A stretch of 64,000 bases of DNA from Dipteronia dyeriana (lineage: Eukaryota > Streptophyta > Magnoliopsida > Sapindales > Sapindaceae). The DNA lies in assembly GCA_032871835.1 (NCBI GenBank), contig CM065295.1, positions 81,523,819 through 81,587,818 on the forward strand, read 5' to 3'. Position numbers and translations under genes: made by a program. The number at the start of each line of letters is the position of its first letter. The first letter of the stretch is position 1. The notes under the pieces were generated by a model. The model searched no databases. It worked only from the letters and a program-made list of their open reading frames with translations, and had not been told where the DNA came from. Positions 12,816 to 23,787 of the stretch are shown here, piece by piece.

Positions 12816-13185
12816 TTAAGACACAGGTTAATATTACATAATTATTACCTAAGTGACTTTTCAACCTATAACCTTAAAAAGAGTGCTTACAAAAAAGAAA
12901 CCACCTTTTTATTCGGTCTTCAATTCCTAACAATTAAAAGCAATTGAATGATAAAATTTGATCATTGGATAAATAAATATCATCCATAAGATGCATCAAG
13001 AAATTAAAAATTACAGAACCTATTTTAGAAAGGAAGATAATAACCTAAAAATGTGTGTGTGAACTATAGCGTATAGACTGGGTCAACAACAACTCTGCTT
13101 ATATCAAGGAAGACCACGGACCCAAAAGCATAAAGAAAAAACATAAACAAATTAAAAATATATATATATGTTATGATGTGGTTAT
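12816..13185. other. Spacer between the MITE and the Harbinger element
   Basis: AT-rich sequence without open frames of note; it ends in a short (AT)n run at 13160-13168, just before the PIF/Harbinger end. Confidence 0.4.
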
Positions 13186-13911
13186 ATTGGGTGCGTTTGA
13201 TGCGGATATGGAACAGGATATGGAACATGATAAGATGGGACGGGACGTGATAAGATAAGATATGATAGGATAGACTATTCTATAATGTGTTTAGTAGGTC
13301 TGGGATAAAACTATTCACTGTACTGTTATATGTTTAGTATGATTGGGACAGGACGGGACAAGAGGTTCAAATGACCAGAGTGCTCTTCTTGTCATATCCA
13401 ATGTTTGTTACCACATAATAGTGATAAATATTTTTTTATATCATATTTGGGACAAGACAAGTCTATATTTATTTTATTTTATTAAAAAAATATTTTTATA
13501 TATCATATTTCATAAAAATAATAATATTGTAATTAAAAAATAGTTTAATTAATAATTTTTTGGAAGACGTGTTTTTTTTTCAAATAATAATAATAAAATT
13601 ATGGTCATTCCCTCATTTTTTTTAATAATAATATTATTCCCTCATTTTTTTTTAAATAAAATTATTATTCAATTTTGCATGCTCGTAATTGTGAATAATA
13701 GAAAAGAAAAATATATTTTAGATACATGTAATTAGTAATTACATGTAAATAATACTTATGATCTACAATTATAAGTTTTAATTATTCAACCACACATCTT
13801 TTCTTTTCACATAATAGTAAATTACGGATAACACTTAATAACATGATCCAACAAAAAAGTTAATGTAATATATTTGTTCACAAACCTAATAACAAAATCC
13901 ATAACACAAAC

Positions 13912-14040
13912 ATGTTCACAATTCCAACAAAATATAAGTTTCAAATATGTTCACAATTCCAACAAAATATAAATTTCAAACATGTTTCAAATATGTTCAC
14001 AATTCCAACAAAATATAAGTTTCAAACATGTTTACAATAT
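13912..14040. repeat. 35-bp tandem repeat in the Harbinger 3' region
   Basis: The unit beginning atgttcacaattccaacaaa recurs at 13912, 13947 and 13993, with a partial unit at 13982 and decay towards 14040. It lies just downstream of the Myb-like gene end on the minus strand. Confidence 0.75.
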
Positions 14041-14049
14041 CAAACATAT

Positions 14050-14390
14050 TCACTCCTCTAGAATTGCCTTCACGAAATCCGTCTTGTAAGAGTCATTCAA
14101 GTCATTCCAAATGCGCAACTGGTTTGGCTTATTTCCAAAATACATAACAACCCGTATCACTTGCATACGATCAAGACTCATACCCTCTAGCTCAACACCT
14201 AAATGGGTCATTGCATCCCCTCCCGTAATTGCCTCAGTCAACTTAGCAATATCCGCAAATGCTCTTTCCATGCTTTTTTCAAAGACCTTGGTGATTTCTT
14301 CTGCTGTTGAACTGACATTCCTTTTTCTCTTCTGCGTTGATGTTTCTCATGTATTTGGGTCAGAGGAACCAGAGGCAACATTTGAGGGAG
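14050..14390 (-). pseudogene. Harbinger Myb/SANT-like protein, C-terminal half
   Basis: The minus strand reads KRKRNVSSTAEEITKVFEKS, then a 73-residue open stretch including LEGMSLDRMQVIRVVMYF and ending in a stop at 14050. This is the conserved C-terminus of plant Myb/SANT-like proteins that accompany PIF transposases and are thought to help bind the element ends. A stop interrupts the upstream part (near 14350). The gene is cut at 14391-14395 (TTGTG), exactly where the Athila 3' LTR starts, and the N-terminal half resumes at 41304. Confidence 0.8.
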
Positions 14391-14395
14391 TTGTG

Positions 14396-16071
14396 TGATC
14401 TCTCCTAAATGAGCACCCGTAATAGTACGGAGCCGTGTGAGTAGTACAATGATAAATAAGATTCATTCCACGAGGATTGATGAATTGATTACCACAATTG
14501 ATTGATTAGACTACTATTTAGACAAGCAAATATTTGATGATTCAATTATACGACTAACACTAATTAACTATAAACTACTTCTAGAATGCTACTAATGAAA
14601 CTTAACTAACAAGAAAACAAGACAAAGTCACACACAAACAAGTGTTTGTATTGCTATTAGGAACTTAGGCTAAGACCTTGAATCCACCTAACCAATCATC
14701 ACCAATTTATAGACACACCATTATGAATAAATTATACAAATGTGAATGTAGACTCGTGATACCCTATATTAGTCTCTACTCTCTCTCGAGTAATAGAGTC
14801 AACACTTATATACACCAATAACCTATCTCTCGATGGTCATCCGAAATGCACACAAGTTCATTAAGCTTAGTGGTTCACTAAGTGAGTCCTAGAGACTAGC
14901 CTTGAGTATTTCTACCTTACTAAACCTCTATCATGCATTTCATCTAGCACATTGTGTGCTTCTCCTCTCGGTACATCACACACCAACCAAACACATATCA
15001 AATGCTAGCTAGACACTCAATGTAAATTAAATCATGAAATACATATACATAAACACAAGCAATATGAATAAAGTGGTGGTCTTTATTAGTAAATCATAGT
15101 AAAGGTTTCATCCTGGCCTTAGCCAAGATGAGTTTAGTTCATAATGTAAAGATTGGCTACAAAAGATGTGATTTTTATACAAGCCATAAGCAAATATAAG
15201 TGTTAAATGAAAGAGAGAAAGATCAAGAATAAACTAAGTGTAGATGTCCTCTCTCTTGGTTGGTGAAATATGCTTGACTTGCTCCTTCTCTTGATGCTCC
15301 CCTCTTGCTCCAAGGTTGTGTTTTTGTAGTGGAAAATGATGGGAAGGTTGGGTATTTAGTGTTTGGTAGAGTGGAGTTGAAGTTTGGATGATGGATTAGA
15401 TGTTTGATGAAGTGATTTGGTGAAGGATTTAAGTGGAAGGTAAGGGATTTGGGTGAAAGGTAGTGTTTTTGGGGTTTTGGATTGTAAAGGGAGGATTTTG
15501 AGCTTATGGACGTGCAAGAGGTCCTCAAAATAGCTTAAGAAGAGGTATTTATAGGTTAAGGAATGAGGCACGAAACACTAGAAATTCTGCTGAGTTGTAC
15601 TGCTGCGCTGGTGTTACGCTGGTAAGTGGTGCCTCACCAGCGCAACACTGCTGATCTTCTGCACTGGTGTGGGTTGCGCTGGTCGAGTGGCGCTTCACCA
15701 GCGTAACACCACTGATATTTCTGCGATTGTGTGGGTTGCGCTGGTCGAGTGGCACCTCACTAGCGCAACACCACTGATCTTTCTACGCCGGTGTAGGTTG
15801 CGCTGGTCGAGTGGCCCCTCACCAGCCCAACACCACTGATCTTTCTGCGCTGGTGAGGGTGGCGCTGGTCGAGTGGTGCCTCACCAGCGCCAACCGTGGC
15901 CTATGACTCTGGTTCTTCCATTTTTGGCTCCAACTTTTCTCAATTTCGCACTATTACCCTGGATGCACCTGCACAAGCTTAATACACCATTAAATACTCG
16001 ATTTTTACTCAGGAACAAGTGCAAATGACAGGATATGGAGGCTACACCGAGTGTAGAAATGAGAGTTATCA
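14396..16071 (-). repeat. Athila 3' LTR (complete)
   Basis: The 1,676-bp LTR runs from tgatctctcc (14396) to gagttatca (16071), preceded on the minus strand by a polypurine tract. Its 15651-16071 part is repeated, diverged, at 40960-41303. The open frames here are not genes. A ~62-bp minisatellite lies at 15600-15895. Confidence 0.8.
15600..15895. repeat. ~62-bp minisatellite inside the Athila LTR
   Basis: Units begin ctgatcttyctgcgctggtg at 15651, 15712, 15774 and 15836, with one decayed unit before them. Each unit contains gcgctggtcgagtggcgcc followed by tcaccagcgc, so it is partly self-complementary and could fold. The matching region of the 5' LTR remnant (40960-41120) has only about three units. 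Confidence 0.85.
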
Positions 16072-16086
16072 AATACCCCCAAACCT
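16072..16086 (-). other. Athila polypurine tract
   Basis: On the minus strand AGGTTTGGGGGTATT immediately precedes the LTR start TGATAACTC. This is the primer site for plus-strand DNA synthesis and fixes the LTR boundary at 16071. Confidence 0.75.
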
Positions 16087-17840
16087 ATCTTTTGCTCGTC
16101 CCCGAGCAAAACCGAAGTAAATAAAAAAAATGTTAAATTAACCTAATCCGACTAAACTAAGAGAATACCATTTTCAATTTCAATTTCCACCGAGCCAACG
16201 AAAGATGAGATGCGACATTGGCCTACCCATATTGTAGTAAAGAGGGATGCCAAGACATGTAAACCAAGGTGCTACAACACTAGAGATTACAATTCCGGAC
16301 TTCTTTGTGGAGTTAGCTTCAAAAGCATCGAACACAAGAGTCATTAGATAACATTTCGCCTTGACTCTAAGCCTTTCAAGATTCCTCTCAATTTTTTTTT
16401 TCACACTGAACCTAGGCTCACTCATCAAACATATGCGAGTTGGAGTTTATGTACAAAAAATTTCAAATTTACACACATATGAAAAATTTGTAGAGACGCT
16501 CATAGTTTCATGCAAATGAACCTCATGAATGGAATCAAACATTAAGAACTCCCTTGTTTTCAAGCTAAACCCTTCCTAAAGATCAATTATGACTTCTTTT
16601 TAGGTGCAAATGAGGTCGATGATGGATGGTGATGGAGAGGTCGGGTGGGTATGGTTTTATTGGTGACACAATGATCACATTAGAGTCTTTTCCTTAATAT
16701 CCTTTGCACATTCCCCCTTTTTAGCGCCTAGATAATTTATTGACTTTCAGAGCTCATACATTTTAGCGGTTGCTTTACATTTAATCAACCATTTTACAAT
16801 GGATTTTCAAGGCTTTACTTTTTTTTTCTTTTTTTGAATAAAGTTGTGCAATTTACACAATGAGCCTAAGTACACGCTAATTGAATACATTTTGGTACAT
16901 TACTCTTTGGGGCTTCCATCTTTCTTTCCTCACGACATGATCATTGTTATGAAAAGGTCAAAAGTTTAAGTCTAGTGTGGTGTAGATATAACATGGGGTG
17001 GATATGGTGATTGGGTTTAGTGTGTGGGTTCACATTCTTTGGACATTTAGGCACACACAAGGTTTATGAACGTGTTTGGGTAATTTTAAATGGCTATCAC
17101 ACATTGCCTACGTCATCTCTATAGGTACAAGTAAAGCAAGAAAACAAGGTAAATCATATAAGACCAACTTTTGAAAATTTGTTCTTTAATGTTCAATGCA
17201 ATGAGAAGAGGTCATTTTTCTCATTCCTAATATCTACATGATGAGTGTTTAGAGAGTGTAACTGAAATTCACTCTTGTGGACGCAATATTTAAACAATGA
17301 AGCTCACTTGGGTAGTCTCCACTAATGATCTACACATCTCAGGCACTCTACCTCATTCACTAATGCATAATGAGTCCAGTAAGATGTGTGTAAGCAATGT
17401 GGTGCAGCTTTGGCAAACACGGCTCTAGAGTGATACATGACATACCAAAAATTTACTACAACGGCCCAGACCAAAAGCATCTCAACAAGCAACCCTTGTT
17501 GCTCAAAATTATACCTCAAAATTGGTGGAAATTTGACCAAAAAACATACAAGCATGCAACAATTAAAAATTTAAAGATAAAACACATGAAACAATCAAGC
17601 AAGACATACAAGAGCCAAAAGCTGGCTATCGAATGGTTGCACCCCCAAACCTAAACGAAACGTTGTCCGCAATGTTTGCACAAACGAAATGAATGAACAA
17701 TGTAAGCGTAGAAGCGAGTAAGAGGCCAAACGAAACATCACATAAAAAAAAACAACCATCACAACAACTTAAAAGCTAAGCACAACACAACTCCTCAAAT
17801 ATAACTGAAACAGAAGATAAATGCGAGACATAGAATAAAT
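16087..17840 (-). other. Athila 3' internal region, no recognised gene
   Basis: This stretch lies between the env-position gene and the 3' LTR; the Tat element inserts at its far end. Short open frames (for example 16180-16428, minus) match nothing I know. A second polypurine-like motif, GTTTAGGTTTGGGGGTG on the minus strand, is at 17639-17655. The rest appears non-coding, as is usual for the 3' part of Athila elements. Confidence 0.5.
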
Positions 17841-18715
17841 TGTTGACGTCGATTTCTGGATTACGCCAGAAAAGCCAACAAGAATTGGATTTCGGCTATT
17901 TGAATCAAAGAGAAAGAGATGCAGAGAGAGTAACAAAGACAAGTTTTACGTGGTAAAACTCTGATGGCCGGAGAAACATCCACGGGTGGTTGAAGGATCA
18001 ACTAAGCCAAAATCCACTAAGAGAATAAGATGTTTACAAGCTCTCGATCTCTCTTTTTCCTCTCTGTATTTACTATGATTGATGTATGCTATATCTCTTA
18101 TATCTTTTCTGGACGAGATTATGGGTCTATTTGTTTATAGAACCCTGATCTGCCTTGTACATGTAATACAGGGGATCTTTGTATTTAATTGTGATTCGGT
18201 TACTTTCTTGAGGTCGATTTGTCTTATTTCCTGTTTCGGAGTCTCTTATGGAAATCGAGTGAGATTCTAGTAGTGCAGTTCAATTTGGACTTGTTCCCTT
18301 ATAAGAATGTAGCCTTCGCAAAGAAATCAAGTTATTTCCTGATTGGGGACTCTTCTAATTTAATGCTCTATTTTATTTGGGATTCCTTCCTGATAGATAT
18401 CGTCGCGTATTTAATGACTTAATCCGTATGAAATAAGCACCAAGTTCTTACTCGAGTCGTATTTATTCCTGAGTAAGAGTAATACATGATGGTCCCGAGT
18501 AGCACCGTTTGAGCCCGAGTGGAAGCGTTGTTTAACCAGTCCCGAATGCTGTTAACTGATCCCGAGTAGGTTTTATTTAATATATGCTTACTCGGGCTTT
18601 CTTCTCTTTAATGATGCCTTATAGGATATTTTCCGAATGCTCATTTAGGGGTCCACCTGGCTATTTTTTCCTTCCTGTCAATGTCGTGTATGCTTGATAA
18701 AATTTACATACGATA
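17841..18715 (-). repeat. Tat copy A LTR (3' LTR in element orientation)
   Basis: This 875-bp repeat matches 32135-33013 closely; most visible differences are C/T or G/A changes plus a few short indels. The terminal ca is mutated to ta (18714-18715). On the plus strand it lies upstream of the antisense gene and may supply its promoter. The sequence contains several 'cccgagt' motifs at 18490-18590. Confidence 0.9.
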
Positions 18716-18729
18716 ATACCCCCTTAAAA
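18716..18729 (-). other. Tat copy A polypurine tract
   Basis: TTTTAAGGGGGTAT on the minus strand directly abuts the LTR; the same motif abuts the LTR of copy B. It primes second-strand DNA synthesis. The following sequence to about 19209 is a non-coding leader of the plus-strand gene. Confidence 0.75.
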
Positions 18730-19209
18730 TATTCTTGCCGAGAAGATTTCATTTCGGTCAAGAGTATTTTAATCATCTTAATTCTCTCGTCAGAATAGTC
18801 GTCTTGTCATAATGGAGCGTCTTAATAGTGACTCTGTAATTTCGATTCGCTTCATCATGCGAGATCTTAAATGATAGCGACGTTTTGAAGTTCTAACAGT
18901 TGAGAGCTACTTCCTGTTTTGACACGCGTCCCTCGTCTCTTCGTTTTTCAATATCATTTATGAGAAATGATTTTTGCTTTTCCTCAAGCGCCGCCTACGT
19001 CATCGAGTTTCGTCATAAATTTTTTCCCGCTTTGAAATCCTAGGGTTTCGTGCCATCTCATCTTTAAATTCTTCGCTGAGAGTCATTGTTGGTTTATTCT
19101 TAAAAAATTTCAATAGAAATTTCTTTAAACTCAGATTTCTTTATTATCCAGAAGTTCACGATTCTCCGCTTGAAGATCTTGCATCAATCTCAATTCAATG
19201 TTAGTTTTA

Positions 19210-22200
19210 ATGGGGCCATCTTCCTGCCATCGTCTCTTTAAAATCGTTTTTGATGCATTAGAACGTGGGGATTTCCAATTAGTATCTTGCATTAAACGAT
19301 TACTAGGAGATATCCCAATAGATGAACCTCAATTCTTAGAGGTTGATGTTTCTATGCTTTACCCTGACGTCACTTTCAGCCCTGTATCGAGTTCTCCATC
19401 TAGTTCTGATTATGATATTTCTGATCACAGGGTATCTTTTCGAAGGATGGGTAAACATCAGAGCAATAGTAAGGTATACAAGCACGGCTCGAGCAACGTT
19501 CAGACCAGGGAACAAACTGTTAACGAGGGTGACGTTGATGAAGTGTACAGGGCGTCTCATCTTTTGTTTTCTGATACTCGCCCGAGTGGCTTTGATACTG
19601 AGCCAAATGTGGTCTGGCCAGCTGAGATAGAAAAATACTGCTCCCGATTCTACTTGCCCGACTCAGTCACTTTGGTTCCTGCGGGGGATAGAGCTGTATG
19701 GAATCCTCCCGAGGGCATGGTCGCGATTTATGGATCCATGCTTTGCTGCGGCGTCACACTTCCTCTTCAGCCTTTTATTGCCTGGTTTTTGGCTGAAGCA
19801 GGGATAACCCCAGCTCAGTTGGCCCCGAATAGTTACAAAGTCCTAATGTGCATGTGGCACATGTTCAGTCGAATGAACTTTTCGCCGCCTTCCTCGAATG
19901 AAATCAGGCATTTCTTTACGTTGAGGCAAGTTAGCAAAACGGGGACCTATTTTCTTGCGTCTACTCCTTCGGACGGTTGGGTCCCCAAAGAAGCAAAGGT
20001 AAATCGGGGGGTCGATGCTTCTGATGAGCCTAAAAAGAAGGGTTTTATATGGGGATTCCCCACATCCAACAAGTTCTGGAAGAACAGTTGGTTTTTTACT
20101 GGAGGGACTCTTGGGCTCGACGTCACTGTTCGATCTGAGGATTCCCGAACAGGGTTGAGTGTTCCCCGCTTCTTCTGTTCCTCCGAAGTGTGGAACAAGA
20201 AAATAATTGATTATAGTGATTCTGAGCTGAAGAGGCTGACTCGGGCAGCTGTTCGTACTCTGGAGAAAAGGAGCAAGAGCTATCTTTTCAAAGAGGATGA
20301 CTTAATAAAGCTCAGCTTCTTCAGACAGGTTTCGGGCCATCGCAGGCGATGTAAGTAACCCGGCTCCCCTTCTGTTGTACTTCACTGATTTTCATTTTCT
20401 TTTCTAACATGAATTTTTTATATTTTTTTTTTGTAGTGTTCGATACGGACGTTGTTAGCCATCTTCAGGCTCGCCAGGTGAGGGCGATTCTACAAGCGAG
20501 TAGAAATGAAGCTTCCCGTCAGGGCGATGAGGGTATTGCTCCACCCGAGCCTGATGAGGAAACTGATATTGCTGAGCGAATTCCCGAGTGCGTTGATCGG
20601 GATGCTCAGCTTTCTACTCAGGATTTTGCTGGTCTAAGTGGCCAAAGTGAGCCAATTGACACCCAACTGCCTGAAAATAGGGAGAGGCAATATGAAGGTC
20701 CGGGTGAAGAGCGTGTGGACGGTTTGAAGCTGGCGACGGTGGTAACGTCTTGACGGATCAAATGCATGCAGGTGCCAAATTCTTTGAGTCTTTTCTGGAC
20801 GATCCGCAGGTTAATCCTGCTGCTGATCTTAACTTCCACCGTTCTCGGGGTGAGAAGCGGAAGGCAGTTAGTTCACCGTCTCGTCCACTCAAAGTTCCTC
20901 GGGTAGTCTCATTTATTGATTCCAGTGACGAAGATGTTGCGGATGAGATTGCCCCGAGTGTAGGGATGCATATTTGGGGAATGGGGATGAATATAGGTCC
21001 CCCCATCCCCATCCCCACTTCCTATACCTTTCCCACATCCCTCCTCATTTCCCCATTTAAGGAAAATGGGGATGGGGAATTTTGGGGGGAGGTATATCCA
21101 TCCCCATCCCCATCCCCATTTCCCTATTTTTCCCCATTTTTTTTTTGTATTTCTCCTTTTTTTCGTTTTTTCCGTTTTTCCATTTCGCCATTTAACTAAA
21201 AATTACAAATTTAACTAAAAAAAACAAATATTCCGTTAGAAATACAAAATAAAACTCATTAATATATTACAAATACAAATATATATTATAATTAATAATA
21301 TATATTAAAATTATATTTATATATGTTTGGGGAAAATAGGGAAATGGGGGTAGGGGATCTCATCCTCATCCCCATATCAATATAATTGTGGGGAAAATGA
21401 GGAAATGGGGATGGGGAGGGGTTCCCCCATCCCCATCCCCATTTCAATTTGGGGATGAATTTCATCCCCACCCCCCCACCCCCCATTTCCCCATTTCCCC
21501 ATTTTATCCCAAAAAAAATTCCCCAAATAAGGATGGGGACGCGGGGAATTGGAGCCCCGGGGAAAAATGTACATCTCTACCTGAGTGTTGGCGCTGGAGC
21601 ATCAGTAGATGCAGTCGCTTCAGAACCGAGTAGAGCTTCTTCTACCCCCGAAGTTAGAGATATGAGGGCTGAACTTTCAGGGGTTCCTTCTCCATCCTTA
21701 GAACCGAACAGGGCTTCTCCTGCCCCCGAGTTTGGAAATCTGGGAGCTGAACCCTCGGGGGTTCCTTCATTCCTTTCTCCCCAGAATATGCTACGGGAGA
21801 TGTCCTCCGGTCGGGCATTTATCGGGGAGGACAGCTGGAGCGGTTTTAGAGATGGTTCACTGTCCAAACGTCTCCAAAATATTTTCAACGACGCATTTTA
21901 TGTAAGTTAAATCTGACTCAGTTAATTCTGACTCCTTTATTGTTTTGCTTCTGCCAGATTTTTAAGTATATTCCTTTGCAGATGGTGGCCGAATTCGCTG
22001 AGCTTATTCAGACGCAGCAACATTAGGCCGATCGAATAAAGCGTTTAGAGGCTCAGCTGAAGGAGAGTGAGGAGGGTCGTGCTCGAGCCGAGAAAGCTTA
22101 CCAGCAAGAGGTAGGTTCTGTACAAATATTTGCCGACCATTGTCTGGCGAAGCAGGTTAAAGCCGAGGACAAGGCATCTCTGGCAGAGGAGAATGTTGCA

Positions 22201-22833
22201 TTACTTCAAAATCTTCTATCTTCTGCTGAAGAATCCATGCTCAAGGCCGAGCAGGAGGCAGAGCAGGCGAAGTCGGCGAATGACCAAAAAATTAAAGATC
22301 TGAAGCGCCAAGTGCTGACAGTTGAATCCCTTTCCAGAGAGGCCAGGTTGGAACTGGAAGTCCAAGGGGTGGATCGTTTTAAAAGATCCCCTGCTTATGA
22401 TACCCTACTTCTTCAGGAATTTCAATGTGGGCTAGTTTTGGCCGGAGAGTTCTTCAAAGTCAAGAATAGGGTGACCGAGAAAACCAGTGCTAATTGGGAG
22501 TTGTCAATCAAACACCATGTGGACCGGTCCTTGGAATCTCTTCGGATTCAGATGAAGGAATGGAAAGCCTACTGTCGTAGTCAAGGCAAAGAGCCCCATC
22601 CCATGCATTTAGAGATTCCGTCCCAGCATTCTCTCTCGACCTTTTACGCAAATCAAGAGTCGGTTGAGGGTGCAGTCTCAGATGTCGGGCCAGTCCCAGG
22701 TGAAGATTACAGCCAGTGGATGGATAATGCTGTCGACGATATCACGTGGCCATCTAATGAGAGCCTGCTTCATGAGTACGAGATGGTGCCAGATCCGAGT
22801 ATTGGCAAAGGCTCGAAGTCCTCGCAACCTTGA
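19210..22833 (+). pseudogene. Antisense accessory gene of the Tat element (copy A), three exons
   Basis: This gene runs opposite to gag-pol. Exon 1 is 19210-20350, intron GTAAGT...GTAG, exon 2 is 20437-21901 (split by a 619-bp hAT), exon 3 is 21982-22833. ATG 19210 is chosen because copy B has the same start at 55177, whereas the ATG at 19198 is absent there. Residues ~140-380 include CCGVTLPLQPFIAWFLAEAG and NSYKVLMCMWHMFSRM, which resemble the Pfam 'putative gypsy type transposon' domain (PF04195). The middle is Ser/Pro-rich and acidic with a basic patch (GEKRK). Exon 3 predicts a long coiled coil (RIKRLEAQLKESEEGRARAE). Lesions: a one-base deletion near 20715 leading to a stop at 20751-20753, the hAT insertion, and TAG at 22024-22026. 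The role is unknown. Antisense extra ORFs are described in Tat elements, so the class itself is not new. Confidence 0.75.
20961..21579. mobile_element. Non-autonomous hAT element in the antisense gene of Tat copy A
   Basis: Ends tagggatgcatattt (20961) and aaaatgtacatctcta (21579) are imperfect inverted repeats. Flanks cccgagtg (20953-20960) and cctgagtg (21580-21587) are an 8-bp duplication with one mismatch. Copy B at about 56863-56875 has the uninterrupted sequence with one cctgagtg, an exact empty site. The interior is rich in ccccatcccc/ggggatgggg on both strands and has no transposase. Confidence 0.9.
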
Positions 22834-22928
22834 TTTTGTAGAATTGTAGAAAATTCTGGTAGAAAATTCTGATTATTTTTTACTTGTACAGAAACATTCT
22901 TTGAACTGTAACCATTCTTTTTAGAAGT

Positions 22929-22934
22929 AATAAA
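22929..22934 (+). terminator. Polyadenylation signal AATAAA of the antisense gene (copy A)
   Basis: aataaa lies about 95 bases after the stop codon, in a T-rich setting preceded by ttgtaa. The equivalent signal is conserved in copy B (58157-58162), which supports a genuine plus-strand transcript. Confidence 0.55.
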
Positions 22935-23011
22935 ATCTTATTTTATTCTGAATTGAATGATCTTGATCTGTTCATTGCTGATTGTTGCCGAGTGGTATTA
23001 AATTGGCTAAT

Positions 23012-23190
23012 GTTCGGGTAACTTAACCGAGTATCTTATTAACCGGTTGTTACCCGAATGACTTCAATCGCCAAGTATCTTATTAAACTGGCTTTTTCGG
23101 TGTTTGGATAACTTAACCGAGTATCTTATTAAACCGGTTGTTACCCGAATGACTTCAATTGCCAAGTATCTTATTAAACTGGCTCTTTAT
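23012..23190. repeat. 90-bp tandem repeat, two units (Tat copy A)
   Basis: Units start gttcgggtaacttaaccgag at 23012 and gtttggataacttaaccgag at 23102. Copy B has three units at 58242-58514. The repeat lies between the ends of the antisense gene and pol, which converge. Confidence 0.85.
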
Positions 23191-23746
23191 TAACCGAGTC
23201 ATCTTGAATTAGAAGTTTACACTTGTGTTTCATACCCGGTTGCTATCCGAACGTTACATCAAGGCTCACCATGATCATACGTTCGAGTCCTTATGCAATA
23301 CCAAGGACGTCTCCCTAGTTTTTATGCCCAAGGGTTTGCCGAATCGTTGAGCTCTTTTTTTTTTAAAAAAAAAGTTGCTTCAACACAGCTAGGCATTTCA
23401 CCGGAATTTCTCCCGATAGCGTCCCGAGCATTTTTCCAAAGTCTGGTGCATCGGGTTTGCCTTTTTACGAAGGTCATTTTGACCCTGCTCGGCTGGCATG
23501 CTCCTACGAGCTTCTCCACCCATTCGGGATTTGATGGTCCCGAGAATTCTATTTGCATGTTCTTATTATCATGCTCTGCTTCCATATGTTCTTATTATCA
23601 TATGCCTTTTTTGGGAATCCCGAACTAGATGCTATCCTTTCGAAAATTCCGAGTAATTTCATTTATTACTGTAAAAAATCGACAGATTTAAATTACAGTT
23701 TAATATTTATCCTACCAATATTGTTCTGAAAAGAATAAAATATTCA

Positions 23747-23752
<6 letters not shown>

Positions 23753-23784
<32 letters not shown>
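23753..23784. repeat. (TA)n microsatellite at the end of pol, copy A
   Basis: An uninterrupted alternating AT run just beyond the integrase stop codon. It is absent at the equivalent place in copy B (59040-59070), so it arose after the copies separated. Confidence 0.9.

Positions 23785-23787
<3 letters not shown>

Noticed and set aside
13912..14040. Possible CRISPR-like direct repeats
   Set aside because: Contiguous 35-bp tandem units without unique spacers, in a plant transposon.
15223..15571. Ser/Pro/Leu-rich minus frames in the Athila LTR
   Set aside because: Low-complexity LTR sequence with no counterpart in known Athila proteins.
19336..20198. Minus-strand frames inside the antisense gene
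   Set aside because: Shadows of the plus-strand exon, which has domain similarity and conserved splice sites.
23012..23190. Repeat/spacer array resembling a CRISPR
   Set aside because: Units are adjacent and diverged, and lie inside a eukaryotic retrotransposon.
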